A stretch of DNA of 64,000 bases from Paramacrobiotus metropolitanus (Eukaryota > Tardigrada > Eutardigrada > Parachela > Macrobiotidae), in contig NW_026570228.1 of the NCBI RefSeq assembly GCF_019649055.1, forward strand, positions 1,240,001 through 1,304,000, read 5' to 3'. Made by a program: the position numbers and the translations under genes. The stretch's first letter is position 1. Each line of letters begins with the position of its first letter. Below the pieces are notes generated by a model. It was not told the DNA's origin. It was given only the letters and a program-made list of their open reading frames with translations, and searched no databases. Positions 32,706-45,376 of this stretch are shown here, in pieces.

Positions 32706-33218
32706 AGGAAAATGGCCCGGTACATAGTGTCAAAACTGAGATACATACAAAAAGTCTGGTTACAATACCCGATTTTCTTGAAACTTTGCTATAAACGACT
32801 TATGGCCATAAAGTTGAAAGTGAACCGATAGTAGATCCATAGCAATTTTTTCTGATTTTAAAATGAATTTCAAAAATTTTAAAATTCATTTTAAAATTTT
32901 GGGAAAGTGCTATGGACCTGAAATCGGTTCACTTTCGACTTTGTGGACGTGTGTATTTTGCAGCAAAGCTCCAAGAAGATCGGGTAATAACTGGTACACG
33001 ACAATGCACTTAAACTTTTCGCCCACTTTAGTACCTTTAGTACACCGTATCTCGGCAACCGGATGTTGCGCGCGCAAACGGTTTTCAGAACAATGTATAC
33101 AAATCATTTAATTTTAGAATGACATAAAGTATTGCAAAATAGTGATTTGGAGAGCGCGCAAGCGAAAGTTTTAGAGTATGTATCCCATTTTTGAAGCTAT
33201 GTACCGGGCCATTTCCCT
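32706..33218. mobile_element. MITE family 1, copy in the 3' UTR of H
   Basis: 513 bp with ends AGGAAAATGGCCCGGTACAT and the inverse ATGTACCGGGCCATTTCCCT. The inverted match extends about 45 bases. TA is duplicated at 32704-32705 and 33219-33220, as in Tc1/mariner elements. The inside contains a hairpin with arms of about 60 bases (around 32818-32943). No coding potential. Confidence 0.7.
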
Positions 33219-33545
33219 TAGGGGATAAATATGATCAAATAAAATTCAATTGGTTGCGTTGCGTTAGCGTGCCAATAGTAGAACTCACCGTGGAATCATG
33301 ATCCTTGCCCCTTGGCACTGCAATATTAGCTGTATGACACTTTCCACCGTTAAAGGAAGCTGTCCGGGAATGCGGTGCATGGACGAATGACAATGTGTTT
33401 GCGAAAGTTGTTTTGACTGCGTTATTATATCGGCGGCTACGTTTTTCATAACGCCTGTCGTTTTCGCCATTCCGCACGCTTGGTAGCGACCTCAAAGCGG
33501 GAGAACTCCACAGTATATATTGTTTGATTAGATTATGTTGTTTTA

Positions 33546-33665
33546 TATAAACGTTTTGGGCTACAACAACGCTCTGCTGTACGGCCGTGTACTGGACGTG
33601 CCGGACAACGGGCTGCATAACATTTGGTGTGGCGCAAAGGCCAACGCGAATTCTTGCCTTTATTA
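33546..33665 (+). pseudogene. Relic of the start of an F-box family exon 1
   Basis: INVLGYNNALLYGRVLDV is readable, followed by a 6-base gap and KANANSCLY in a shifted frame, which matches R-Q-R-E-F-L-P-F of the family. It stops after about 120 bases. It is isolated between copies H and G. Confidence 0.6.
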
Positions 33666-33851
33666 AAAGCAAGCTTAAAATTATAGGCAGGTTGATTATC
33701 AAAATATCTTTCAAAACCATCGCAGCAAATTAGTGTCGAATAGAAGCAGCGGAGTTTCCAAGAAAAAGTCAATAACCAAAAAAGAGTCTGAAAAACAAAC
33801 ACAAACGCCATGAGAAAAGTGAGAAAAATCCTTTAGGCGAAATCGCCCCTG

Positions 33852-35500
33852 TTACTCCGAGTCCGATGATACCGGCGATCCCGAAAGGCGCTGACGCAGG
33901 AATTCGGGAAGGATAAGCAGAAATCGCAGCGCAACGCGGGATAGTAGTTGCTGCAAACGCAGACCCTGTAGTTCATTGGCGCACCACTTCTTCCCGCGGT
34001 AATGCAACGACGGACGCGGATCACCGGATTGCGTCATGCACAACACCTAAGTACCAAATGCGTGAGTACACATGACTGAAAACAGGTTATCACGATGAGC
34101 ATACTCTATTTCCCAAAGGAACCACTGGTAGTTGTATTTCAGAAAACGGATGCGTCCCGCGGAAATACGGATACGTAAATCAGCGAATTCACTACTTTCA
34201 ACACCCCATTTTCCGAATGCACCGATTAGCTTTATTTTGATGAAATTATTTTTACTGAACCCATGACTACTGTATTATTGATTGATCACTAAAGATTTTA
34301 AATTTTTTTATTTTAATTTAATGATTTTGTCCTATCATCTTATTTTTTGTATCAAAATTTTGCGTGTAATTTTTATTGCTATTCGCATCACTTTACCGTT
34401 ATTTACTTTCATTTTAGTTTTTCTGTAATTTAAAAGAGGCTCAAGTGTGGTTCTTACTTTGCAGACTGCCATACGCTGAAATTGGCGGCGCTCGTCCGCC
34501 GTGATCTCGGTCAACCACGCCGACAGTGCTTGCATCTCGTCCTCACTGGGTGCCGGCAACGCCGCTTCTACCGCTTGCCACACGGCCGACGTCCAATCCC
34601 CGCCCAGCGCCAAACGCATCATGGCCATGTCGACATCCAGCTGTAAGCACCTCCTCCTAGTCAAACCCTCCACATCTGTCGGGTTGAGCACACCGTAGCG
34701 CACACGCCCCCGACAGCGCACCAGATGGATAGCCTCGCAGGGGAGATCGACGATCAAATCATCCAGAAGATCAGAGTAGCAACGTGGCCATCCGAACAAG
34801 TCGCTGGGAGGGTGCATATCGCAGTCTTCCGGGTCCGCATCTTCATCGCGTTGACCCGATTCCGCCAGCAACTTTTTAACGCCCACCCCGTACCGTCCCG
34901 TCAGACGGATCCCGGGATGGGTTCCTGTCACTTAGTCGATCACATCCAACACGGTGAGGTACTCCGCCATGCGGATGCTATGTTCGCGGTCATGGATAAT
35001 AACGAGCTTGGTGGAGGAACGCAGACTTTGAAGATGGGCGCCGTTAGAGAGTAGTGGGGATTGGGCAGATGATCGCCCGTCTGGATGATAATGTTGGCCG
35101 TCATAGGAGCCGTATCAAGGATGGCGTTCCACGGGTACACCATTCGCAGTCTGGTCTGCGTTAGCGTGTCCATATCTGCGAACACTTCCTGCCACAGATC
35201 GAAACTCATTGCCGAGAATCCATCTGTCATCCCACTTTGAATAGTATCCGCCTCGTTACGCAGGATCTGAGGAAGGCATGGGGTCAGCATGTTGTGCAAC
35301 GGTTGCAGGATTTCCTGTTATGTTACAAAATAAAATTAAAAGCTCCCCTCGACACACTAACGCAGCGTTCAGGTCCGGAAGTCGGCACAAAGAAACGGCC
35401 ACTAGTCCAGTGTTGCAAAGTCTGCAATGACATTGACGAACCTGTGACTCCAGAACCCCGACGCCATCGTTCAGCTCCACAACACATTGCATCTCCCCAA
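33852..35500 (-). pseudogene. F-box family copy G, exon 1 reduced to its 3' tip
   Basis: Exon 1 is only 35442-35500 (GEMQCVVELNDGVG up to the donor). Exon 2 is 34458-35314 and exon 3 is 33852-34046 (64 residues, intact, ends TAA). The F-box region (FDLWQEVFADMDTLTQTRLR) is readable. A one-base deletion at about 35030 (APIFK followed by the wrong frame) and a TAA at 34932-34934 in place of Tyr in I-D-Y-V break exon 2. The last two thirds of exon 2 are otherwise open. Minus-strand subfamily (MTANI). Convergent with H. From 35530 to 36109 I see nothing identifiable. Confidence 0.72.
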
Positions 35501-36109
35501 CTAAGATGACCTTGAAACCTGGAAATTGTCCTTGCAAATATGAATAGCGTTTGTTGAAAGACAGCCGAATTGAAAATGGCCGAAAGGATCGATAGCCCGA
35601 GCACTGCTGTGGTTTTAAAAAGTTTGTCTGTTAGCAAGATTTGCATTGAAGTCAATATGTATATACTGTCTATACTGTCTGCTGATGCTATACAGGTACG
35701 CCATCCCCAGTTTGTATGCGTTAGAATAATTGTTGTTTTGAAAAACATAATTATATTCAACAATGTAATTTTTTTGCATTGTAATATGCGCATGCAGTAC
35801 GTTCAACAGAAACGCTCTCCTGCAAGGATTAGACGCGGCGGAAGGGAAAGCGCGCGCTTCTCTCTGTTCAGTGCCGGTACAATATGCTTAGGCGGCTATA
35901 TGGTGTATATGATGCAGCCCAGCCGTGCTATTGCCGGCTTGCGCTCAACAAAATTATCAAATTTCTCTATTGCTCTGGTTCGGCTAATCTGTTGGAGTTC
36001 CCATAGGCAATGCATAGGGTCGGGTCGGCAGAAGTGTGGGCGCATTTCGGCAGATCTATGGGAGAAAAACCACTTTCCTGCCGGGCTCGCCAACAGTCAA
36101 CAGGCCAAC

Positions 36110-38172
36110 ATGTCTGCCGGCTACACGCGCAGATCATGCAGTTCATCCCTGCAACTCGTTTTCCTGCCGTAAGACAAGAACAGTCGCGGATCTTCGGTCT
36201 GCGCATGCGCCACGCACAATACCTATTAAGAACGAATACGGTCGACCGGAAATGGATGAGCACGGCATCAGACCGTAACGATTTGGACACTTTCATTGAA
36301 GGCCAGTTCCAGAACTACGCTCATTTTGCACACTCCGGTCAAACTCGTGTTAAGACTCTTAACAATCAAAAAAGGTTAACGGTACCAATATTTAGCAAAC
36401 TGCAGATACTCTACGAGCCTTTTTAGGGAGTTTACACACTGTGCAAATCCTCAAGAATATTAAATGTACTTTCCAACTACTGACTGATTGATAGCTGCAA
36501 AGTGCATTATATGTACTTTTTTAAGTACAAGTGTCTTACAGTACCTACTTGTGTTCAAGCAATATACGAGTACGATCACTACGAGGCGTGTGTCCCTTGC
36601 TTAGATAGAGCACACTTACCTTACCATACTAAGATAACTGTGCCCGTGTTGTGCAGCGCTGTCAACCACCCAAAGATGGCAACGTCAGGGAGAATTTGAA
36701 AAATCTGTTGAATCAGCCGTTGATAACTTCAATTGCTCACATCTCGTGAATGTGGAAACAAAACTGTTCAAGCAATACCTCAAAAGATGTGGAAAAAATT
36801 CACAAGTTTTTTTATACCAAGTAAGTCAGGATTTAAAGCGACTGAAATAAATCAGAGGCATTTCTGTTCCCCATAGACTTAGCATAGTAAGTATTATGTT
36901 GAAGGGGTCCACGAAGAGATCCTATAGTGTGTCTACGAGAAACTCAAAAAGGCTACAACTTGTTTCAGTTGCTCTAGATCCTATATTACTTGGTATCAAA
37001 AATCTTGTTAATTTTTTCTGCATCTTTTGAGATATTGCTTGAACAGTTTTGTTCCCACATTCACGAGATGTGAGCACCTGAAGTTATCAACGGCTGAATC
37101 AACACATTTTTGAAATTCGCCCTAGCGTTGCCATCTCTGGGTGGTCGACAGCGCTGCAAATTGAGTGCACAACACGGGCACAGTTATCTAAGTATGGTAA
37201 GGTAAATGTGCTCTATCTAAGTAAGGGACACACGCCTCGTACGATGTAATTGTCGGTTGATGGTTGGAACTTGGAATTAGTACTTCCGGAATCAGGAAGT
37301 GTACACTTCAGAATCGAACATGGTCGTGAAATAAAGCCAAGGTCAAGCGTGTAAAAAAATCAGGAACCTCCTAGTAAACTGCAGGCTTAATTACGTAATA
37401 ACAGGCGCTATTTTTCTGCTAACAAGCCATCCTGCTGGTAAAGCTGGTAGCTTTGAAGATACAAAATTACCTAATCGCCATTACACTTTTCCACAAATCC
37501 ACAACGTACTGTAACTGCCCGTCTATGATATCGACACACACCACCTGACCGAACGAGCCAAAAGAATAAGAATATAGCGCCTTAATTTCCGAGTGCTCTA
37601 GCCCCTTCAACAAGTCTGCTGCTGACGCTTCAGAGCAACCGGCGGGCAGCGGAATACCACGCTTCACAAAGCGTCCCATTCCAATTTGCAGGAGATGCAT
37701 TGATCCTCGCGCTGGGGGCTCACGTTGCCCCATCCACCAGGTGTCCGGCTGACTCCGGCTCTGGCACCGGATAGCGGAGGCGTTGCTTGGGGAGGATATC
37801 CGTCCAGGTGGCGCCGCCGTTATCCTGTCCCTGACTACGGCCAAACCGGGGCACGCATAGCAAAATAATGGGTCCGGGTTCCGATTCAGTACTTTTCCAG
37901 GCCACCAGCGCTACGACGCCGCCGGGACGGTCACGGCGCAACACTTCGACGGAATCCCCATTCCATGGCTCAGCCATCGCGTTATTATCTCCTTTTGCGA
38001 GTTTCATGCTCTTGGAGAGAAGAGGCGACCGAAAGGGATGAATTCGCGTCGACGGTCGCGCCACAACAGATCGATGTAGAGTCCGTTGTCGGCCACGTCC
38101 ACCACGCGAACCGTACAGCAGGGTGTGGTTATCGTCCAAAACGTTGATTTGATTGGTCATTGCCCCAAACAT
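36110..38172 (-). pseudogene. F-box family copy I, exon 1 plus exon 3 relic, exon 2 lost
   Basis: Exon 1 (37467-38172) starts at ATG with MFGAMTNQINVLDDNHTLLY. A one-base insertion directly afterwards (GGTTCGCG against GGTCGCG) shifts the frame, with more shifts later. WTDILP, GRFVKRGIPLPAGC and VVCVDIIDGQLQYVVDL remain readable. Exon 3 is a short relic at 36110-36222 (V-A-H-A-Q-T-E-D-P-R, then a stop). Between them exon 2 is absent and a palindromic element occupies 36582-37239. Its 5' end faces copy J at 1.36 kb, the same divergent spacing as B/C. Confidence 0.65.
36582..37239. mobile_element. 658-bp palindromic MITE, TA-flanked
   Basis: Nearly the whole element is an inverted repeat. The left arm (to about 36828) and right arm (from about 36986) are each about 245 bases, starting CGAGGCGTGTGTCCCTT and ending with its inverse. 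TA flanks both ends (36580-36581 and 37240-37241). The loop is short and non-coding. A full-length RNA hairpin would form if it were transcribed. Confidence 0.7.
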
Positions 38173-39189
38173 GGTTGTGGAAGAATTTTTGGGCAAAGTC
38201 TAATAAATGATAAAAAAAGTTTTATTTTTTTACGGTACCTTTAATAAGTATCGCACGTTTGTACACACTTAGTACTAAAACAAAAAGAATATTCAATAGT
38301 TAGGAAATCCATATTATCCAAACTTCACCGGAAGTTGTCTCGAATGAATGTTGACGTTTTCCCTGCGAGAAAAAATATTGTACCGGCTGCTTTAAGAAGC
38401 ATGCCTGTGCATTTTGTATTACCCTTGTCATTTCTTTTTTCCGCGTGCCTGCCTGCAGCCCCGAAGCGAAAGTACTTACTTTTAAACTACACTGTTAGGT
38501 ACTTGCTCTTTTTTCAGATAAAAAACCGGTCACGTATCTGCCAATAATTACCTGTCAGTTCCAAAGACAACCTATGTGTTAACTATTCTAAGCCCGATTT
38601 GGTTTTTTGCTTAATATTTACAGCACGTTTGCAGTCTTACATGAACTGCCGTTATTTTATCACTAAAACTGACGGCGGACGTTTCGCACGGTTACACGCG
38701 CTTCTCGCGATTGCTTAATCCTTGTGGAGTGTTGCGACCGAAAACTGCTTAGAGCTGTGCGAAGCGTGCGAGTTCGGCCGTTGCTACACTGCCTGTGAAG
38801 TTGTAAACGCTATGAGAGCTTGCGGCGTTACCACAGCGCCATGGACTACTGCTTGACTCCCGCTACAGCTTTCCATGTTGTCACTGTGTGTACGATGGCA
38901 TTGAGCAGCTCGAAATCAGCGCAACGAAATCCAATGCGAAAGCCAGCAAAGTGAGCAATGGCATCTGTATCTGAGCAGCCGTAAAAAAGCTGACCCGTTG
39001 AATATTAAGAGAGCAGACTTTTCCAGCATTCCGTCATGCTGGACAGGATTTTAGTACGAAATGCTCACGTCTTCGGCGACTCTCCGTACAAAACGACCAG
39101 TTTCCTCAACATGCAGCTTCAGTCGTACATCGAAGAGGTACAGAGCATTACCCCACATGTGTGGACTTGTATGCCGTCTGTAAAGCCGG
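38173..39189. other. Spacer between divergent copies I and J
   Basis: No supportable frame. It should contain 5' flanks for both copies. Confidence 0.4.
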
Positions 39190-39527
39190 CTTTGAAAAGA
39201 ATCCCTCGTTATTGAGGCATTACCGTTATTTCTAGAAATTTAATTTCTACACAAGTGCCAAAATTTCTGACGCGTAAAGTGAAACTATTATTTCCTTATG
39301 TCAGTTTGTGATCTACTGGTATTAATTGACCATTGGAAGACCAGTTGATCCACTCCCTTTTTTGCACCGCTACGCTGATTCCCTTCTGATTTCTGAAGAT
39401 CGGATACCAACTTACCATTACTGGGAAAAAGTTCAGTTCGTCTTTGCAGATTGTAAAGGGAGCTGGACGAAGTGCTTTGCAGATTATCGTTCATTGTCAA
39501 CCAACCCGGAAATCTATGACCTCAGCC
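39190..39527 (+). promoter_or_regulatory. Conserved 5' flank of copy J
   Basis: It shares GTTATTTCTAGAA, GTGCCAAAATTTCT, GCTACGCT and GTTCGTCTTTGCAG with the flanks of C and L. The CTTTGCAG at about 39452 is the likely acceptor of a 5'-UTR intron. Confidence 0.45.
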
Positions 39528-41697
39528 ATGTTTCCCCTGCGGACCAGTCAGATCAGCGTTATGGGCGACAATAACACCCTGCTGTACGGATGTGTGGTGG
39601 ACGTTGCCGACAACGGTCTGTACATCGATTTGTTATGCACCGATCGTCGACGCGAATTCATCCCTTTCAACAGGCTTTTCTCGTCCAATATTACTGAATG
39701 CGCAGACATTGATCGGAAGACCCAGTCATGGGAGACGCTTTTGGTGGAAGTTCTGCGTCGTGAATATCCCGGCGGTGCGTGGCGCTGGTGGCCAGGGAAA
39801 ATCACCAATCCGCCGGCCCCACAAATAGTGTGGTGGTCGCACTGTACCGTGGCTGTCGTTCAAGGACAGGAAGACAGCGGCGTCACTTGGACGGACATTT
39901 TCCCACAACACCGCATCCGCTTCCACGTGCCGGACTACTGGTGGGCGGAGCAACTGAAGGAGCGACGGCAGGTTCCGAATGTGACGCTGCCAGTGTTCGT
40001 TCCACCGGGGCGTTTTGTGAAGCGCAGTATGCCGCTGCCCGATGATTGTCGTGGGGCATCAGAAGACCAGCTACTGCGGGTGAGGAATGGGACGAATTTG
40101 AACCAGTTTGCTACTTTCGATTGGCTAGGTTATTCTGCCGGGGAGGTGGTTTGCGTCGACATCGTGGACGGACAGCTGCATTGTATCATGGACCTGTACG
40201 ATAGCGTCTCGCTTCCGCAGCCTGAAAACCCGGCACAGGTTAGTCGACTATCAGGGTTGTTGTTATTTATCATACCATTATGTTATCAGGGTTATTGTTA
40301 TTTATCATACCATCCTTTTATTTCATGGGGAATCGTGGCTATCGTTTGTTTTCCTCGGCTTGCTGACTTGTTGTTATGATTGCTTACAGGAAATCGTTCA
40401 GCCGCTCCTCCGCGCGCTAACTCTCTGGATTCCATATATTTTGCGAAAGACGACGGCTTCGGTTGAAACGGGGATGATAGGTGAACCCCCTGTACTGGGA
40501 GTGGATGTGTGGCAGCAAGTTTTTGCCCATCTGGACACGATAACGCGGACCCTGCTGCGCAGGGTGTCCTTGTCGTGGGAGGCTGTTTTGGGCACACCTG
40601 CTCTGGCGGCTGATATAATCATCGAGATAAGTGAAGCCAGCAAACATCTGCGTTGTCTTTACTGCACTGGATACACCCTAACTGCACCAATCTTCAAATG
40701 TCTGCATCCCTCAGTCAAGCACGTTATCCTGAATAACCGCGGCCCCGCAACGTGCTACGGTATGGACGGCTTCTTCGCTTTGTTAAGTATGATTCACTAT
40801 ACAACGCGGGTTCGCCCCGGAATCCATCTGAAGGCAGTATATGTTGTCGGCGTCAGAAATTTGATGGCGAATGTCAACTACGAGTTTTCTCTTGCTGATC
40901 CGTTCAACACGGGGCCCGAGGTCTGTCCAGTGCATAATCCTGAAGCATTTAGCGGAACGGGGACGTCGCGTTGTACCGCGAAAAACCTGCAACATTTCGT
41001 CGCATTGTGCCGCGGTCTGCCGTGTAATGCCATCAATCTTGTCCGCTGCGGGATGTGCCTGGAATATAACATGCTGGATATATGTGAAAGGTTAATTCGA
41101 CTTGACATTGACATGGCGATGACGCGTCTGCCGCTGAGCGGGGATTTCGCGTCGGCGTTGTGGCATACGTTGGAGACTGCGCTGGCGGCATCCAGCGACA
41201 ACGAGGTCCGTGCACTGACGGACTGGTTGAGCGCGATCGCAACAGAGAACAACCAATGGGTCTAGCGCACGGCAGTCTGGAAAGTAAGGACCAATGTTGA
41301 AAGAATACAATCATATACGTAACTGAAGTTTGTCACAACCAGTGTTATCAACACTTCCACAGTGCGCAGAACCTTACTTCTATATAAGTTATTCTGTTTT
41401 CTAAAAATGACTGACAACACATTCAGGTGTTGATTGATAGAACGGTTTTTATGATGCGATGCCGTTCTCAGTATGTTGGTTGCTTTTCCAATTCTGGTCA
41501 ATCGTATTCATTGATAATAGGTGTTGTGCACAATGCAGACCGCGGATCCGCGTCCCTCCTCTGCTTACCGCGGGAAGAAGTGGTGCACGGATGGATTGCA
41601 GGAGTTGCGCTTAGAGAAGCTCTCGCGCATTGCGCTGCGCTTCCTTCTCACCACGGCCGATGTCTTGCGGGACTACCTCCCCGAACCTCAGGTTTGA
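39528..41697 (+). CDS. F-box family copy J, complete structure with one late nonsense codon
   Basis: Exon 1 is 39528-40238 (237 codons), exon 2 40390-41283 (298 codons), exon 3 41521-41697 (58 residues, ends TGA). All four splice sites are canonical and phase 0. The only lesion is TAG at 41263-41265, replacing the Gln in W-V-Q-R and removing the last six codons of exon 2 and all of exon 3. The predicted product as written has 528 residues and keeps the W-rich module (residues 1-237) and the F-box (LGVDVWQQVFAHLDTITRTL, early in exon 2). It may be a recent pseudogene, a truncated but working adaptor, or an intact gene with a sequence error. The TAG lies more than 50 bases from a later junction only if exon 3 is counted, so nonsense-mediated decay is possible. 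Plus-strand subfamily. Confidence 0.65.
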
Positions 41698-41945
41698 TCG
41701 CGGAGTATCCAAGGGCGGCTTTCTCTCGATATCCAACTTATTTACTTGCTTGTTTATTTGTTCGCTTTGTGGGCGTTTCATTGGCGTCCCGCTTGTGATT
41801 GCTTCAGCAGGTCTTCTGCTCCAAACGAGATTCTTCTGTTATTACGTAATGGTACCGAAGCAGCGCGATATCATTGTTTTTCAGTGGTTTCTTCAGTTAT
41901 CCTTGCGGCCTGCGCACTCGACCACTTAATAAACCCATATGAGCC

Positions 41946-41951
41946 AATAAA
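41946..41951 (+). other. Poly(A) signal AATAAA of copy J
   Basis: GAGCCAATAAAATTCA context, the same as after copies C and N. Confidence 0.55.
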
Positions 41952-42695
41952 ATTCATTTGGTTGCATTTTTTCACTTTGGTAGTCATAGAACTTGGAATC
42001 ATAAAACATAAAACCGGCTATTAGCCGCTTAACGTCTTTCACATTTATCGGAACTTATCGGGAATTCCTGTGAAGCGTATGTCAGCGGTTCTTGTAGCGG
42101 TTGCGTTATGAAGCCTCATTTTATATAGCATTTTACGAGTATATAACGGTTGCCGTTTTTTTCCTTAGGTTCGCGTGCCCACAGCCCAAAACGAGAGTAC
42201 TTTTAATATCTATACTTCTATACACCATTCATTGCTTCTGTTCTTTTCCACATAATGAGCCGGCCACTTCCCGCTAGCAATTATCTATACAGTCCGATTA
42301 ATTACAGAGACAACAGCGGCGCATCAGCTTTATAGTTAGAAAAACCGTATTTTATTTTTCACAGGTACTAAGCTCTGTTTTATGACCACGAAAGTTCAAT
42401 AAAGATGATTAAGCTACGAGTATTTCCGCAAACCTGATGCTAAACCACATAATAGTAATGCGTCCACATAGGCAGAGAGATTTCTGGGAAAGGAAACAGG
42501 TGTCCAGAACCATTCCGGTAAATTAGTATTCAAACAGGATCAGCGGACTTTCCGGTAAAGAAAAAGTGAAAAACAAAAAAAGAGCCTCAAAAACTCGAAA
42601 CACCCACAAGTGAAGACAAACAGAAATGCTTTAAAAACTGAGAAAAATTAATTTATTGCAATACAGCCGTTAAGAGAAAGCCGTTCCTGTAGGAG

Positions 42696-45376
42696 TTAAT
42701 CTGAGTCTGAAGATACCGGCGATCCGGAGCGGCGCTTACGCAGGAATTCAGGAAGGATGACAAGAAATCGCTGCGCAATGCGGGACAGTTTCTCCAAGCG
42801 TAAACCCTGCAGTCCATCGGCGCACCACTTCTTCCCGCGGTAATGCAAGGACGAACGCGGATCACCGGTCTGCGTCATGCATAACACCTAGTAAATACAC
42901 CAATGAGCTTGTCTGAAAACAGGTCTCACGCTGAGCACACACTAATTTCCTTAAGGAACCCCTGGTAGTTGTAATTTGAGAAAACGGATGCGTTTCTTGG
43001 AAATACGTGGATCACACAATTCACTACAGTACCTCCAGCACCGCAGTTTCCTAAATGCGCTGATTAGCTTTATTTTGACAAATTATTTTGTACTGAAATA
43101 ATAATTAATATCGATTAATTACCAAAGTTGCATTAATCTGCCCATAAAAGTCGATTGTAAATTTTTAATTTTGTACTATCATTTCAATTTTAATTTTCGC
43201 GTTAACTTTTATTTTTATAAGTATGATGTTAAATTTTTTATCCATTTTTATTTTTCAAAATTTAAAAGAGGCTCAAGACTGGCTCTTACTTTGCAGACGG
43301 CAATGCGCTGAAACTGGCGGCGCTCGTCCGCCGTGACCTCGGTCAACCACGCCGACAATGCCTGCATCTCGTCCCCACTAGGCACCGGCAACGCCGATTC
43401 CACCGCTTGCCACACGTTCGACGCCCAATCCCCGCTCAGCGGCAGACGCGTCAGGGCCATGTCGACATCCAGCTGTACGCACCTCCTCCTAGTCCAACCC
43501 TCCACATCGGTCGGGTTGACCACATCGTAGCGCACACGCACCCGACAGCGCACCAGATGGATGGCGTCGCAGGGGAGATCGCGGCGGGCCACGATCAAAT
43601 CATCCAGGAGGCCAGAGTAGCAGCGCGGCCGCCCGAATAAATCGCTGGGAGGGTGCACATCGCACTCTTTCGGGTCAGCATCTTCATCGCGCAAGCCCGA
43701 TTCCGACAGCAACTTCGTGACGCCGACCACGTACAGTCCCGTCAGACGGATCCCGGGATGGGTCCGTGCCACGTAATCGATCATATCCAACACGGTGAGC
43801 AACTCGGCCCAGCGGATGCGGCGCTCGCGATCATGGATGATAACGCGCTTGGTGGAAGGGCGCAGGCATTCGAAGATGGGCGCCGTCATAAAGTAGTGGA
43901 AATTGCGAAGGCCTCCGCTGGTCTCGATGATAATGTTGGCCGTCAAAGCAGCCGTCTTGTCGAGAATATCTTTCCACTTGGGGTGCACCGCTCGCAGTCT
44001 GGTCTGCGTTACCGTGTCCAGATGAGCGAACACTTCCTGCCACACATCCACACTTAGTACCGGGAATCCATCTACCATTCCACGTTCAACAGTTTCCGCC
44101 TCATCACGCAGGACCTGAGGAAGGCGTAAGGTCAGCATGTTGTGCAACGGTTGAAGGATTTCCTGTTGCGATACAAGATTAAATTAGAAAATCAACTCGA
44201 CAAATTTTGCACCGGCCCGAGAAAATTTCAAATTAAGTGGCGGTAGGCCACCCGAGGGCTGGCTCACCCCTCAAATCTATCTGGGAAGGCCGGACAGAAA
44301 ACACTATTAGCTCAAAAACCTTAAAATATACAAATGTTGTAATAACAAAAAAACGTAAAAGCTTAAAAACAGATTATGGAAATTTGAAATCGCGACAGCG
44401 TTATATATTAAAATGGAAAATTCATCAAACTCGACCACTGTGAAATTGTATGGTGCCCTCTGTTAAATAAAACGTTAATGATTTTAAAGCACCGGGTACG
44501 TAATTTCAGTAACAGGGAGAGTAAGCTAATTTGTAACTGACACGAGGGCCGTTAGAACCACAGGAAACGCTAATTTCTGCTGATGGGGAGTTAGAGTTTT
44601 TTGCGGCCATTAGTTAGAGCAAAAATACCGACGCCCACTCGTTAACTGTAGCAAAGTCTGCAAAGACATTGACGAACCTGTGCCTCCGTATCCCCGACGC
44701 CTTCGTTCAGCTCAACCACACACTGCACCTCCCCATCCGCCACGTCAACGCTGACCACGTGGCCTTTGGCGGCACCTTCCTCGTCCATTTCCTTTATCAA
44801 CTGCAATAACTGCTCAGCGGACACCTCGCGACACTCAGCGGGCAGCGGGGGCATCGACCATTTCACAAACCGTCCCGGTCCAGTGTGCCAGAGATGCGTC
44901 ACCGCCGACAACGTTATCTTCATGTCGCGCTGATCGATCCACCAGTCGCTCGGCACCGGATAGCGGAGGCAGTGCCGCGGGACAATGTCCGTCCAGATGG
45001 CGCCACTGTCCTCCCGGCCCTGAACAACGGCCACCCTGCACTCCTCCCACTGCCTACACCAAAAGGAGGAGTCCCACTTCCGCGCCGGAGTAATAACGAG
45101 TCCGGGCCACCAGCGCCACGTCCCACTAGGGTCTTCACGTCGCAGCACTTCCACCGCAATGGTCTGTCGCGGCTCCTCCGTGGGATCCCACATCCATTCC
45201 TGATGCAAACAGCGCAGGGATAGAAAGACCCGGTTGAAGGGAAAGAATTCGCGATGGCGTTTGGGGCACAGCAGATCGATATAGAGCCCGTTGTCCGCCA
45301 CGTCCACCACACGGCCGTACAGCAGGGTGTTGTTGTCGCCTACAACGTTGATGTCACGCGCCCGGAACGAAAACAT
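42696..45376 (-). CDS. F-box family copy K, the only intact member
   Basis: Exon 1 is 44678-45376 (233 codons), exon 2 43290-44162 (291), exon 3 42696-42887 (63 plus TAA), a predicted 587-residue protein with no stop or frameshift. Introns 44163-44677 and 42888-43289 are GT-AG, phase 0. Residues 1-233 form a tryptophan-rich module, possibly Tudor/Agenet-like: INVVGDNNTLLYGRVVDVAD, VEVLRRE, WRWWPG, AVVQGREDSGAIWTDI, GRFVKWSM. The F-box is at about residues 268-300 (LSVDVWQEVFAHLDTVTQTR). The following region carries APIFECLRPSTKRVIIHDRE and HPGIRLTGLYVVGV. The tail has HYRGKKWCADGLQGLRLEKL. F-boxes bind Skp1 in SCF ubiquitin ligases, so K probably recruits a substrate. The identity of the substrate and of the W-rich module is unknown. 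AATAAA on the minus strand at 42652-42657. Confidence 0.82.
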
